Source: Salipiger thiooxidans (lineage in GTDB: Bacteria; Pseudomonadota; Alphaproteobacteria; Rhodobacterales; Rhodobacteraceae). Taken from it: a DNA stretch of 64,000 nt. Positions within the stretch are counted from its first letter, which is position 1; every line of letters starts with the position of its first letter. Both the position numbers and the translations under genes were made by a program. The notes under the pieces were generated by a model. The model did not search any database, had not been told where the DNA came from, and worked only from the letters and a program-made list of their open reading frames with translations. Below, piece by piece: positions 16,055-25,647 of this stretch. The stretch covers positions 1-64,000 of the forward strand of contig NZ_FNAV01000017.1 in assembly GCF_900102075.1 (NCBI RefSeq), in the 5' to 3' direction.

Positions 16055-18304
16055 TCAGGACAGCACGAGGTTCCAGACCGGCGGGTGGGTCACCGTGAGG
16101 AAGAAATCCGCGTTCGTGCGCTTGCCGGCGGGATCGGCGATCTCGATGATGAATCCTTCCGGCGTCGGCTCCACCACCCGCGCGTACCGCGGCGCGCCCG
16201 AGGCCAGCGCCAGCACGTTGTAGACCCCGCCCGGCAGACTCATTGGCGCGCCGTCACGGTCGACGAAGGCGATCTCGTAGAGCCCGGTCTCGCCGGACGT
16301 CGCGCGGATCGTCACCGGCCCGCTGTGCCGCGGCGCCACGGCGTATTTCGCGCTCGCGTCGACCTTGGCCACGATCTCGTAGAGGAACGGGTCACGCGGC
16401 GGCTCGTTGGCGTACTGGCTCGACCAGCTTCCCCACGCGCCCTCGTGCGGCTCGGGCGCCAGCAGGTCGTAGACGTAGCGCAGCACGATGTCGGGCTGGC
16501 CGTCGCGGTCATAGGTGGTGCCGGGGTTCTCCTGCGCGCCCGCGATGCAGAGCACGCCGTTCTCCTGCACCACCATCGAACCCACGCCCACCGCGCTGGT
16601 GTCGCTGTTGACGAAAGTGTCGGCGGCCCAGTTGTCGGAGCCGATGTAGTAGCTCTCGGCGCTGTCGAAGCCCCCGGCCTCGAAGGCCTCGAAGCTCTCC
16701 CAGACAAAAGCATAAAGCCCGACCGCCCCGGCGGGTGTGCCGTCGCGGCTGCCGCGGGTGCCGTTGACGACACCCACAAGCTTGCCGTTCCACGCGTCGC
16801 CCGACATCACGCATTTCGAGGCGAAGCTCTCGTCGGCAAAGTCGTGCAGCGTCACGCCGCCCTTGGCCGGGTTGTAGCTGTAGATCCGCAGCGGATAGGC
16901 GGTCTCGGATTGCGAGCGGATGGCGCCGAAAACCCTTCCGTCGTCGGCAACATGCCAGATCGTCGGCTCGACGCCCTGCTCGCCGATCTGAACCGCCTCG
17001 GAGATGGTCGCACCAGCAAAGAGGTTGTCGACGCGGATGATCCAGACACCCTTGGCATTGCCCTTGCCGCCGTGCAGCCCGAACCAGAAGCTGTCCGAGC
17101 CCGGCACCCGGCCGAAGCTGTGCATCTCGGTCACCGGCGTCGGCCAGGCGGAGCCGTCGAAATCGCGCAGCGCCTCCGAGAGGCTCTTGGGCCCGCCGCC
17201 GCCATCGACGAGGATCTCGGCGAAGCGGTCCTCGCGGAAGACCAGCCGTGTCGGCGCCAGCGTGGCGCTGTCGCTGCCGGTGATGTCGTCCGCCGTCACC
17301 ACCACGCTGTGCGCATCGACCACGGATTTCACCACGTACTCGCCCGAGATCGCGGTGCCGCCCACCCGCTGCTTGGCCACGCCCGAGACGCCGAAGCGGT
17401 CGCCGGGTTTCAGCCCGTGGGTGTCGTTGCCCGCCTCCCCCACGAAGGTCAGCCGCACGGTGCCGTCACCGGGCTCGGCGCTCACCTCGAGCTGCTGGTC
17501 GAGCCGCGCCTCGTGCAGGCGCCGGCCCCAGAGATGGTGGTCGCGGATGGTGCCCTCGACGTCCTTCTCGCGCTCGATCATCAGCATCTGCCCGTCCACC
17601 TCGCCCGCCGACCAGGTCGAGCCGCCGGTGCCCGCGCCCTCGTCGATGCGCTGGAAAAGGTGCTCGATGTCCGGGCCCAGCCGCTTGGGCGTGCCGCGGA
17701 TCAGCGAGGTCGACATGTCGCGGTTGCCGTGGCCCGAGCCCTTGACCCAGGGCAGGAACAGCACCTGCTCGGAATTGGCGTTGTAGGGGCCCTTGGGCTT
17801 GAACAGGAAGCATTTGTCCTGCGGCCAGCTCTCGTAAAGCTCGCTGCGGGTGACCAGCACGGTGTTGACCTTGATGGTGTCGCGGGCGGCGACGCGGGCG
17901 GTAAGCCCGCCCTCGAAATTCTCGACCTCCCAGAAGACGTTGCGGTAGCGGTTGCCCTCGGGGATGCGGGTGACGGGGATGGTCTGCCCCTGCCCGTCCA
18001 CCAGCGTCGAGCGGAAGCGCTTCTCGAAGGCGTCGAGCCGCGCGTCGTTCGCGGCCGCGCGGTTGCCCGGCAGCACGCCCGCAGACGACAGCCGCACCGC
18101 GCCGATGTTGGCCTCGGCCGTCGCCGCCGCCTCGGCGCTCATCGAGGCGCGGATCTCGGAGGCCTCTGCCGCCGCCGCCGCGGCCTGCGCGCGCTCGGCG
18201 GCGGAAAGGTCCGGGTCCGGGGTGCCACTTCCGCCGAGGGTCGATTGCGACGCCGCCGCCGGCGAGGCCAGGAACCAGCCCAGCAATCCGCGTCTCTCGA
18301 TCAT
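16055..18304 (-). CDS. Large orphan protein of unknown function, possibly exported and beta-propeller-like
   Basis: 749 residues, with a good ribosome-binding site (GAAGGAG) before the ATG. The N-terminus RRGLLGWFLASPAAASQ may be a short export signal. Residues about 30–70 are an Ala/Glu-rich helix (possible coiled coil). The rest is Gly/Asp/Trp-rich with recurring blade-like segments such as HSFGRVPGSDSFWFGLHGG, GVEPTIWHVADDGRVFGAI and MVVQENGVLCIAGAQENP, suggesting beta structure like that in BNR or tail-spike proteins. One block (WPQDKCFLFKPKGPYNANSE) resembles nothing I can place. It is monocistronic between two catabolic loci and has no phage neighbours. I do not recognise the family and assign no function. 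Confidence 0.75.
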   Translation of the reverse strand: MIERRGLLGWFLASPAAASQSTLGGSGTPDPDLSAAERAQAAAAAAEASEIRASMSAEAAATAEANIGAVRLSSAGVLPGNRAAANDARLDAFEKRFRSTLVDGQGQTIPVTRIPEGNRYRNVFWEVENFEGGLTARVAARDTIKVNTVLVTRSELYESWPQDKCFLFKPKGPYNANSEQVLFLPWVKGSGHGNRDMSTSLIRGTPKRLGPDIEHLFQRIDEGAGTGGSTWSAGEVDGQMLMIEREKDVEGTIRDHHLWGRRLHEARLDQQLEVSAEPGDGTVRLTFVGEAGNDTHGLKPGDRFGVSGVAKQRVGGTAISGEYVVKSVVDAHSVVVTADDITGSDSATLAPTRLVFREDRFAEILVDGGGGPKSLSEALRDFDGSAWPTPVTEMHSFGRVPGSDSFWFGLHGGKGNAKGVWIIRVDNLFAGATISEAVQIGEQGVEPTIWHVADDGRVFGAIRSQSETAYPLRIYSYNPAKGGVTLHDFADESFASKCVMSGDAWNGKLVGVVNGTRGSRDGTPAGAVGLYAFVWESFEAFEAGGFDSAESYYIGSDNWAADTFVNSDTSAVGVGSMVVQENGVLCIAGAQENPGTTYDRDGQPDIVLRYVYDLLAPEPHEGAWGSWSSQYANEPPRDPFLYEIVAKVDASAKYAVAPRHSGPVTIRATSGETGLYEIAFVDRDGAPMSLPGGVYNVLALASGAPRYARVVEPTPEGFIIEIADPAGKRTNADFFLTVTHPPVWNLVLS

Positions 18305-18506
18305 GGTCCGTCGCTCCTTCGCATGTCCTGTCCCGATCAGACCGGCGAAGGCAGGGTGCAGGCAAGCGTTTTCGGACCTGCCCGCGTCGGCTGCCGCCGG
18401 AATGAGGGCGGGCCCGGGCGTCGCCGCGTCCCGGGATGAGGGAATGAACCGCTGCCCGGCCCCCGCCTCCGCACAGATAGCGGCGACGCGGTCCGGGGAA
18501 AGGGCG

Positions 18507-19649
18507 TCAGCGCGCCGCCGGGTGGCCCTGTTCTGCGGCGCGGAGACCGGCGGCGGTGCGCAAGAGTTCCGCCTCTTCGTCAGCGGGGCGCACGAGCATC
18601 TCGAGACCAGCCCCCTCGGCCCCGGGCAGGAAGGCCAGACGCGCCATCACCGCCGCGCGGATGTCGGCGGCGTTCTCGCCGATGCCGCCGCTGAACACCA
18701 CCGCGTCGAGCCCGCCCATGACGCCCGCGGCGCGGCAGATCTCCTCGACCGTGCGCTCGATGAAATAGGCGATGGCCTCCTCGGCGGCGACGCTTCCCGA
18801 CCGGGCGAGATCGCGCATGTCGTTCGACAGCCCCGAGAGCCCCAGCAGGCCCGACTTGCGGTAGAGCAGCGCCTCGAGCGCGGTCACATCCATGCCGCCC
18901 CGCATCAGGTGCAGCAGCACGCCCGGGTCGAGGCGCCCGCAGCGGGTGCCCATGGCCAGCCCCTCGAGCGCCGAGAACCCCATGCTGTTCGACACCGACC
19001 GCCCGTGCCGCACCGCGGTGACCGAGCAGCCGTTGCCGAGATGGGCGATGGCGATCCTGCGCTCGGCGAGCGGATAGCCATCGGCCCCGAGCGCCCGGCA
19101 GATCGAGGCGCAGGCGAGCCCGTGGAACCCGTAGCGGCGGATCCCCTCGTCGTAGAAGCGCCGCGGCAGGGCGTAGGCGTCGTGCACCCATGGCTTGCCC
19201 GCGTGGAAGGCCGTGTCGAAGCAGGCGACGTGGCCCGCGTCGGGGAAGAGCTCGAGCGCGGTGCGGATCCCGCGCAGCCCGTGCGGCTGGTGCAGAGGCG
19301 CCAGCGGCACCAGCGCCTCGAGCGCCTCGAGAAGCGCGGGCGTGACCGGTTCGGGCGCGGTGAAGGCGCTGCCGCCGTGCACGATGCGATGCGCGACGGC
19401 GGTGACCCGCAGCCCCGGGCAGCGCGTCTCGATGGCCTCGAGCAGCGCCGCCAGCGCCGCACCGTGGTCGGGCGCGGCAAGCGGCGTGGTGGCGGCCCCG
19501 CCCTGCCCCTTGAGCGACAGGACACCCTCTTCGGTGCCGAGCCGGTCGACCACGCCCCAGAGCAGTGGCGTCCCGGGCGCCCCCGCATTGGCCAGCGCGA
19601 ACTTGAACGACGAGCTGCCGGCGTTCAGGGCAAGCACGGCGCCGGTCAT
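18507..19649 (-). CDS. ackA: Acetate kinase
   Basis: A 380-residue member of the ASKHA fold. It shows VLALNAGSSSFKFAL, AHRIVHGG, CFDTAFH, RRYGFHGLACASICRAL, IAHLGNGCSVTAVRHG with the catalytic His, and VFSGGIGENAADIR. It interconverts acetyl phosphate + ADP and acetate + ATP. Its start overlaps the end of the UPF0324 exporter gene by 4 bases, which in turn follows xsc by 3 bases. It is therefore in one operon with sulfoacetaldehyde acetyltransferase, whose product is acetyl phosphate. In many sulfonate loci the adjacent gene is pta; none is present here. Confidence 0.93.
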   Translation of the reverse strand: MTGAVLALNAGSSSFKFALANAGAPGTPLLWGVVDRLGTEEGVLSLKGQGGAATTPLAAPDHGAALAALLEAIETRCPGLRVTAVAHRIVHGGSAFTAPEPVTPALLEALEALVPLAPLHQPHGLRGIRTALELFPDAGHVACFDTAFHAGKPWVHDAYALPRRFYDEGIRRYGFHGLACASICRALGADGYPLAERRIAIAHLGNGCSVTAVRHGRSVSNSMGFSALEGLAMGTRCGRLDPGVLLHLMRGGMDVTALEALLYRKSGLLGLSGLSNDMRDLARSGSVAAEEAIAYFIERTVEEICRAAGVMGGLDAVVFSGGIGENAADIRAAVMARLAFLPGAEGAGLEMLVRPADEEAELLRTAAGLRAAEQGHPAAR

Positions 19650-20683
19650 GGCGCCAGCTCGATGAAGCGCAGCCCGGTCAGCGCCAGCGCCGCGAGGAAC
19701 AGCGTCTCGGCCACGATCAGCGCGATGGCACCGCCGCCCACCTTGATGATGTTGCGCAGGTCGGTCTTCATGCCCACCGCCGCGATCGCCGCGAGCAGCG
19801 CCCAGGACGACAGCTTGGCAAGGAAGGCGCCCAGCACCGGCGGGATCAGATCAAAGCTGTTGAGCCCGGCGAGCACGAGGAAGCCCAGCACGAAGCCCGG
19901 GATGATCGGCGGCCGCTTGCCCTCGGTCACCGCGCCGCCGCTGCGCTGCGACAGCAGGGTGATGACAACCACCACGGGGGCGAGGAAGGACACGCGGATG
20001 AGCTTGACCAGCGTCGAGGTCTCGCCCGCGGTCTCGGAGATCGAGAAGCCCGCGCCCACCACCTGCGCCACGTCATGCACGGTGGCCCCGATGAAGGCCC
20101 CGGCGGTGACGTCGTCGAACCCCATGGCCCGCGTCAGGATCGGGTAGAGGATCATCGCCACGGTCGAGAGCACCGTCACCCCCAGCACCGTGAAGAGCAG
20201 GTCACGTTCCGAGCGCTCGTCGCGCGGCAGCACCGCGGCGATGGCCATGGCCGCCGAGGCGCCGCAGATCGCCACCGCGCCCGCGGTCAGCACGGCAAAG
20301 CGGGTGCGCTGGCCGATGAGCCTTGCCAGCGCGAGGCCGAAGAAGATGGTGCAGACGGTCCCGGCCACCAGCAGGCCGATCATGCCGAGCCCCAGCGACA
20401 GCAGCATCTCGACGCTGATCCGCGCGCCGAGGATGGCCACGCCGATGCGCAGCACCGTGCGGGCGCTGAGCGCGATGCCGGGCGCCGTGGGGCCCTCGGC
20501 ACCGAGGAAGTTGAGCGCGATGCCGAACAGAAGCGCCATCAGCATCGCGGGGGCACCGTAGTGCTCGGCCACGAACTGCGCGGCAAGCGCCACGAGGATC
20601 GAGACCATGGCACCGGGAAAATACTCCCGGATGCGTCCGGCCAGCAGATGGCCGGACGTCAGGGTGGCAAGGCTCTCGCGCAT
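19646..20683 (-). CDS. UPF0324 (YeiH/COG2855) membrane protein, putative sulfite/sulfate exporter
   Basis: 345 residues with about ten hydrophobic helices. Family motifs include AVAICGASAAMAIAAVLP and GAFIGATVHDVAQVVGAG. Members of this family have been proposed as exporters of sulfite or sulfate in sulfonate-degrading bacteria, and the position between xsc and ackA fits removal of the sulfite that Xsc releases. Transport itself is an inference from context. Three bases separate its start from the xsc stop, so co-translation is likely. Confidence 0.82.
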   Translation of the reverse strand: MRESLATLTSGHLLAGRIREYFPGAMVSILVALAAQFVAEHYGAPAMLMALLFGIALNFLGAEGPTAPGIALSARTVLRIGVAILGARISVEMLLSLGLGMIGLLVAGTVCTIFFGLALARLIGQRTRFAVLTAGAVAICGASAAMAIAAVLPRDERSERDLLFTVLGVTVLSTVAMILYPILTRAMGFDDVTAGAFIGATVHDVAQVVGAGFSISETAGETSTLVKLIRVSFLAPVVVVITLLSQRSGGAVTEGKRPPIIPGFVLGFLVLAGLNSFDLIPPVLGAFLAKLSSWALLAAIAAVGMKTDLRNIIKVGGGAIALIVAETLFLAALALTGLRFIELAP

Positions 20684-20686
20684 GGA

Positions 20687-22465
20687 TCAGCCGGGCTGGT
20701 CCATCATGTCCGCGGGGTCGATCCCCGCGACGCTCACCGGCTTCTTCATGGCGTCGCGCCGGAAGGGCTCGCCCAGTTCCTGGTTGATCATCGCCTCGAT
20801 GAGCGTGGTCTTGCCGTGTTCCATCTGGTCCTTGATCGCGGTGTTGAGCGCCTCGGTCAGCTCTTCCATGGTGCGCGCCACGACGCCCTTCAGGCCGCAG
20901 GCCTGCGCGATGCCGGCGTAGCTCACCTGCGTGTCGAGCTCGGTGCCGACGAAATTGTCGTCGAACCACAGCGTCGAATTCCGCTTCTCGGCGCCCCACT
21001 GGTAGTTGCGGAAGACGATCTGGGTGATCGCCGGCCACTCGCCGCGGCCGATGGCGGTCAGTTCGTTCACCGCGATGCCGAAGGCGCCGTCCCCGGCAAA
21101 GCCCACGACCGGCACGTCCGGGCAGCCGATCTTGGCGCCGACGATGGCGGGCAGACCGTAGCCGCAGGGGCCGAAGAGCCCGGGGGCGAGATACTTCCGC
21201 CCCGCCTCGAAGGCCGGGTAGGCGTTGCCGATGGCACAGTTGTTGCCGATGTCGGACGAGATGATCGCGTCCTTGGGCAGCGCCGACTGGATCGCGCGCC
21301 ACGCCATGCGCGGGCTCATCCAGTCTGGCTTGTCGGCGCGGGCGCGCTCGTTCCAGGACGTGCCCGGATCGTCGTCCTCGTGATCCATCGACGACAGCTG
21401 CTGCGCCCACTTCGACTTGGTCTCGGCGATCCTGGCCTTGCGCGCGTCGCGGCCCTCGTCACCGGCCGAGGGCGAGAGCTGCGACAGGATCCCCTTCGCA
21501 ACCCTCGCCGCGTCGCCGACGATGCCGACCGAGACTTTCTTGGTCAGCCCGATGCGGTCGGGGTTGATGTCGATCTGGATGATCTTGGCGTCCTTGGGCC
21601 AGTAGTCGATGCCGTAGCCCGGCAGGGTCGAGAACGGGTTGAGCCGGGTGCCGAGACACAGGACGACATCCGCCGCGGCGATCAGTTCCATCCCCGCCTT
21701 GCTGCCGTTGTAGCCCAGCGGACCGGCAAAGAGCGGGTGCGAGCCCGGGAAGGCATCGTTGTGCTGGTAGCCCACGCAGACAGGCGCATCGAGCCGCTCG
21801 GCCAGTGCCATCGAGGCCGCGATGCCGCCCTCGGACAGCACCACGCCGGCGCCGTTCAGGATCACCGGGTTCTTCGCGCCCGACAGCAGCTCGGCGGCGC
21901 GCGTGACCGAGTTCTCACCGCCCGAGGAGCGCTCGAACTCGATGGGATCGGGGATCGCGATGTCGACGATCTGGGTCCACATGTCGCGCGGGATGTTGAG
22001 CTGCGCCGGCGCCGACAGAAGCTTGGCCTTGGCGATGACGCGCGTCAGCACCTCGGCCACGCGGCTGGGGTCGCGCACCTCTTCCTGATAGGCGACCATG
22101 TCCTCGAACAGCTTCATCTGCTCGACCTCCTGAAAACCACCCTGCCCGATGGTCTTGTTGGCGGCCTGCGGCGTCACCAGCAGCAGCGGCGTGTGGTTCC
22201 AGTAGGCGGTCTTCACCGCGGTGACAAAGTTGGTGATGCCGGGGCCGTTCTGGGCGATCATCATCGACATCTTGCCGGTGGCGCGGGTGTAGCCGTCGGC
22301 CATCATCCCCGCCGAGCCCTCGTGGGCGCAATCCCAGAAGGTGATGCCCGCCTTGGGGAAAAGATCCGAGATCGGCATCATGGCCGAGCCGATGATCCCG
22401 AAGGCATGGCGGATGCCGTGGCGCTGCAGCACCTTCACGAAGGCTTCCTCGGTTGTCATCTTCAT
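20687..22465 (-). CDS. xsc: Sulfoacetaldehyde acetyltransferase
   Basis: 592 residues, TPP-dependent. It converts sulfoacetaldehyde + phosphate to acetyl phosphate + sulfite. The start MKMTTEEAFVKVLQRHGI at 22465 has a strong ribosome-binding site (AAGGGAGGG), so longer open-frame extensions are rejected. The catalytic Glu is in CAHEGSAGMMADGYTRATG. QNGPGITNFVTAVKTAYWNH and the Xsc-type TPP region GDGAFGIAVNELTAIG with VFRNYQWGAEKRNS distinguish it from acetolactate synthase. Length matches the family (about 590). Upstream is the GMC dehydrogenase, downstream the exporter and ackA, all on the same strand. Confidence 0.94.
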   Translation of the reverse strand: MKMTTEEAFVKVLQRHGIRHAFGIIGSAMMPISDLFPKAGITFWDCAHEGSAGMMADGYTRATGKMSMMIAQNGPGITNFVTAVKTAYWNHTPLLLVTPQAANKTIGQGGFQEVEQMKLFEDMVAYQEEVRDPSRVAEVLTRVIAKAKLLSAPAQLNIPRDMWTQIVDIAIPDPIEFERSSGGENSVTRAAELLSGAKNPVILNGAGVVLSEGGIAASMALAERLDAPVCVGYQHNDAFPGSHPLFAGPLGYNGSKAGMELIAAADVVLCLGTRLNPFSTLPGYGIDYWPKDAKIIQIDINPDRIGLTKKVSVGIVGDAARVAKGILSQLSPSAGDEGRDARKARIAETKSKWAQQLSSMDHEDDDPGTSWNERARADKPDWMSPRMAWRAIQSALPKDAIISSDIGNNCAIGNAYPAFEAGRKYLAPGLFGPCGYGLPAIVGAKIGCPDVPVVGFAGDGAFGIAVNELTAIGRGEWPAITQIVFRNYQWGAEKRNSTLWFDDNFVGTELDTQVSYAGIAQACGLKGVVARTMEELTEALNTAIKDQMEHGKTTLIEAMINQELGEPFRRDAMKKPVSVAGIDPADMMDQPG

Positions 22466-22548
22466 GCTGGTCCCTCCCTTGCTGGCCGGACGGCTTTCCG
22501 TCATCTGCTTGTCTAGCATCGTTTCTTTCCTCCCGAAAATTGATGATT

Positions 22549-24180
22549 TCAGGCGCTGCGCTGCAATGCGCCCGCCTTGCGATCCTCGAGGATCATGTCC
22601 GAGGCCTTTTCCCCGATCATGATCGCCGGCGCGTTGGTGTTGCCCGAGACGATCTCGGGCATGATCGAGCAATCGGCCACCCGCAGCCCCTGCACGCCCT
22701 TCACCCGCAGGCGCGCATCGACCACGGCGCCGGGCTCGGGGCCCATGCGGCAGGTGCCGGTGGGGTGGTAGATCGAACTTGAATGGTTGCGCGCCCAGTC
22801 GAGCGTCCCGTCGTAATCGTCGAGGTCGAGCGTGCGGTCGGGCCGGTATTCCTCGGAGATCTTCGAGGTCAGCGGCGCGTGGCGCGCGATGCGGCGGGCG
22901 ATCTTCACCCCCTCGACGATGGTGCGGCAGTCGAGCTCGGTCGACAGGTAGCGCGGGATGATCGCCGGGTAGGCGCCGGCATCGGCCGAGCGCAGCCGGA
23001 TCTCGCCGCGGCTTTCCGGGCGCAGCTGGCAGACCGACATGGTGAAGGCCGAGAACGGGTGAACCCCCTCGCCGGGGCTGTCCGCCGACCACGGCTGGAC
23101 GTGAAACTGGATGTCCGGCGTCTCGAGATGCGGCGCGGTGCGCATGAAACCGGTGGCGAGGCTTGCCGCCATGGTCATCGGCCCGGCCCGGAACAGCGCG
23201 TATTTCAGCGCGATGCGGGCCTGGTTCACGAGGCTGCGCACCTCGTCGTTGAGCGTGGGTTCGTTGCATTTGAAGACCAGCCGCGCCTGGAGGTGATCCT
23301 GCAGGTTCTTGCCCACCGCCGGCATGTCGCGCAGCACCTCGATGCCGTGCTCGCGCAGCTGCGACGCCTCGCCGATGCCCGACAGCATCAGGAGCTGCGG
23401 CGAGCCGATGGCGCCCGAGGACAGGATAACCTCGCCCTTGGCCCGCACCGTGTGCAGCGCGCCCGCCTCGTCGCGGTAGACCACGCCCGAAGCCCGGCCG
23501 CCCTCGACCAGCACCTTCTGGGTGTGTGCGCGGGTGATGATCTGCAGGTTGGGCCGGCTGCGCGCCGGGTTCAGGAAGGCCACCGCCGCCGAACAGCGCC
23601 GGCCGTTGCGGGTGGTGAGCTGGAAGTAGCTCACCCCCTCCTGCACGGCGCCGTTGTAGTCGGGGTTGTAGGGATAGCCCGCCGCCTGCGCCGCGGCGAT
23701 CCAGGCATCGCAGATCGGGCGTTGGAGCCGCATGTTGCTGACCGAGAGCGGGCCGTCGGTGCCGTGGTACTCGTCGGCGCCGCGCTCCTGGCATTCCGAG
23801 CGCTTGAAGAGCGGCAGCACCTCGTCCCAGCCCCAGCCCGGATTGCCCATCTGGCGCCAGCGCATGTAGTCCTGCGGCTGGCCCCGCACGTAGAGCAGAC
23901 CGTTGAGCGACGACGACCCGCCCAGCACCTTGCCGCGCGGCCAGTCGATGCTGCGCCCGTTCAGGCCGGGGTCGGGCTCGGTCTTGTAGCACCAGTCCAC
24001 GGACGGGTTGTGCATGGTCTTGAAGTAACCCACCGGGATATGGATCCACGGGTTCCAGTCACGCCCCCCGGCCTCGAGCAGCACCACACGGATCGCGGGA
24101 TCGGCAGAGAGCCGATTCGCCAGTACGCAGCCCGCAGAGCCCGCTCCAACGATCACGTAATCCGCCGTGATATCAGCCAT
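22549..24180 (-). CDS. iseJ: GMC oxidoreductase, probable isethionate dehydrogenase (IseJ-like)
   Basis: 543 residues with N-terminal FAD motif [23 protein letters not shown] signature 1 around [20 protein letters not shown], signature 2 [15 protein letters not shown], and catalytic His in [12 protein letters not shown]. Isethionate dehydrogenase IseJ is a GMC-type enzyme described in a cluster with xsc, an IclR regulator and, in marine bacteria, a TRAP transporter; that same gene set is present here. The assignment is by context, since GMC sequence alone does not tell isethionate from choline or other alcohols. It is divergent from the TRAP operon, with xsc 83 bases downstream. Confidence 0.78.
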   Translation of the reverse strand: MADITADYVIVGAGSAGCVLANRLSADPAIRVVLLEAGGRDWNPWIHIPVGYFKTMHNPSVDWCYKTEPDPGLNGRSIDWPRGKVLGGSSSLNGLLYVRGQPQDYMRWRQMGNPGWGWDEVLPLFKRSECQERGADEYHGTDGPLSVSNMRLQRPICDAWIAAAQAAGYPYNPDYNGAVQEGVSYFQLTTRNGRRCSAAVAFLNPARSRPNLQIITRAHTQKVLVEGGRASGVVYRDEAGALHTVRAKGEVILSSGAIGSPQLLMLSGIGEASQLREHGIEVLRDMPAVGKNLQDHLQARLVFKCNEPTLNDEVRSLVNQARIALKYALFRAGPMTMAASLATGFMRTAPHLETPDIQFHVQPWSADSPGEGVHPFSAFTMSVCQLRPESRGEIRLRSADAGAYPAIIPRYLSTELDCRTIVEGVKIARRIARHAPLTSKISEEYRPDRTLDLDDYDGTLDWARNHSSSIYHPTGTCRMGPEPGAVVDARLRVKGVQGLRVADCSIMPEIVSGNTNAPAIMIGEKASDMILEDRKAGALQRSA

Positions 24181-24297
24181 TTCCGTCTCCTCCCATCGAA
24201 GCCTTGGGCGCTTCGTGAATTTCTTCTTGCCTGATCAGACATAAATCTTCAAATATTGATACTGCAAGTCTCATTTTTGACTGCAAGGGAGGAAAAC
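24181..24297. promoter_or_regulatory. Divergent promoter region of the isethionate locus
   Basis: This 117-bp gap drives iseJ-xsc to the left and the TRAP transporter to the right. It is A+T-rich around 24236–24280. It holds an imperfectly extended inverted repeat TCAA-ATA-TTGA (24249–24259) and a direct repeat ACTGCAAG at 24261–24268 and 24280–24287 (19-bp spacing, about two helical turns). These are candidate operators for the IclR-type regulator encoded at 27703–28485. Confidence 0.45.
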
Positions 24298-25533
24298 ATG
24301 AAAGTCTCAAAAGCCCTCAGCGCGATCTCGCGCCGGGATCTGTTCCGCTTGTCCGGGCAGTTCGGCCTGTCGTCGGTGGTGCTTGGCGCTGGTGCCTTCG
24401 CGGGTGCCGCCACGCTGCCCGAGGTCGTCCGCGCCGCGCAGACCACCTACGAGAAACGCTTCGCCAAGGAGCCCAAGCACACGCTCAAGATGGGCGCGTC
24501 GGGCTTCAATGCGCAGAACCTGCTGATCGAGCGCATGGGAGCGCTGGAATTCGCCCGGGACCTGGAGGAGAGGACCGAGGGCGAGATCCGCGTGGAATTC
24601 ATCGGCGACAACCAGATCTGCGGTCAGCTCAACTGCGTCGAGAAGACCCAGATCGGCGTCGTGGACATGTATGCCGCCTCAACCCAGAACTCCGCCGGCG
24701 GCGCGCCCTACCTGAACGTGCTCGACTACGCCTACATGTTCCCGAGCCGCGCCGCGCAGTACCACTTCCTCTACAGCCCCGAGAGCCAGAAACTCCTGCG
24801 CGAGCCACTGGAAAAGCGCCACGGGCTGAAATTCCTGTTCTCGCATTGCGAACTGCGCGGGCTGCAGATGGGCAAGACCTTCGCCGACAAGCCGACGGTG
24901 TCGAAGCTCGAAGAGCTGTTCGGCACCAAGAACCGGGTGACCGGCACCCAGCTTGGCCGTATCGCCATGCAGCTTCTGAACCTCAACCCGGTGCCGGTGG
25001 CCTGGGAAGAGACCCTCGACGGCCTCAAGCAGGGCCTCATCGACGGCGCCGAGACCTGGGCCTCGGCCGTGGCCTACGCCAACATGTCGCCGGTGGTCAG
25101 CCAGTCGGTGGACCTGAAGTTCTTCTGCGGCACCGAGCACACCTCGATGTCGGCCAAGGTCTTCGACAGCATGGAAGGCCACCTGCAGGACGCCATCATG
25201 GAGTCGGCCTACCTCGCGCAGGTGCATGTGCAGGCGGCGAACGAGGCGGCGCTGGTCAAGACCGTGGGCTTCTCGGACCCGCAGCTTCCCGGCACGCTCT
25301 TCGTCGAGCACGGAGTGCGACCGGCCTTCCTGCCCGACGACCAGATCCAGATGGCCGAGGAGATGTGCTCGCCCGAGTACAACCCCGACCCCTGGGCGCA
25401 GTGGCGCGACCGTCTCGACAACTGGGCGGGCGGCATCGACACCTACAAGTCGATCTACGAGGTTGCGCGGCAGATCCCCAAGGACACCCTGCCCGAGAAC
25501 GTCGAGCCGCGGCGCTGGTGGCGCTCGGCCTGA
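24298..25533 (+). CDS. TRAP transporter substrate-binding protein (DctP type)
   Basis: 411 residues from the ATG at 24298, preceded by GGGAGG at good spacing. The N-terminus has a Tat-type signal, SRRDLFRLSGQFGL followed by a hydrophobic stretch and a likely cleavage after VVRAA. The mature domain has the DctP layout (ALEFARDLEERTEGEIRVEF, LEELFGTKNRVTG, WEETLDGLKQGLIDGAETWA). It delivers substrate to the DctQ/DctM pair that follows. Neighbouring xsc and GMC genes make isethionate the likely ligand, matching the TRAP system described in marine isethionate users. Confidence 0.9.
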   Translation: MKVSKALSAISRRDLFRLSGQFGLSSVVLGAGAFAGAATLPEVVRAAQTTYEKRFAKEPKHTLKMGASGFNAQNLLIERMGALEFARDLEERTEGEIRVEFIGDNQICGQLNCVEKTQIGVVDMYAASTQNSAGGAPYLNVLDYAYMFPSRAAQYHFLYSPESQKLLREPLEKRHGLKFLFSHCELRGLQMGKTFADKPTVSKLEELFGTKNRVTGTQLGRIAMQLLNLNPVPVAWEETLDGLKQGLIDGAETWASAVAYANMSPVVSQSVDLKFFCGTEHTSMSAKVFDSMEGHLQDAIMESAYLAQVHVQAANEAALVKTVGFSDPQLPGTLFVEHGVRPAFLPDDQIQMAEEMCSPEYNPDPWAQWRDRLDNWAGGIDTYKSIYEVARQIPKDTLPENVEPRRWWRSA

Positions 25534-25647
25534 CATCGGAAGACCTCGGGGTGCGCGCGGCTGGGAGGAGACGCGCGCACCCCGTCACGACGCGCCGCGT
25601 GAAAGACGGCGACGGGACATTGCGGCGAACCCAAGGGAGGACAGGGT

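Noticed and set aside
16055-18304. Prophage tail gene
   Set aside because: The protein has a tail-spike-like feel, but no capsid, tail, lysis or integrase genes lie nearby, so a prophage is not supported.
16085-20147. Plus-strand open frames of more than 700 codons opposite the orphan and ackA genes
   Set aside because: No ribosome-binding site, low-complexity residues and no motifs. The opposite strand explains the coding potential.
20075-22516. Long plus-strand open frame opposite xsc and the exporter gene
   Set aside because: Composition is dominated by Arg, Gly, His and Asp as expected of an antisense shadow in very G+C-rich DNA, and no domain motif appears.
22466-24049. In-frame upstream extension of the xsc open frame (up to about 1120 codons)
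   Set aside because: It overlaps the entire GMC gene in another frame and has no family similarity. A strong ribosome-binding site and the Xsc N-terminus mark the start at 22465.
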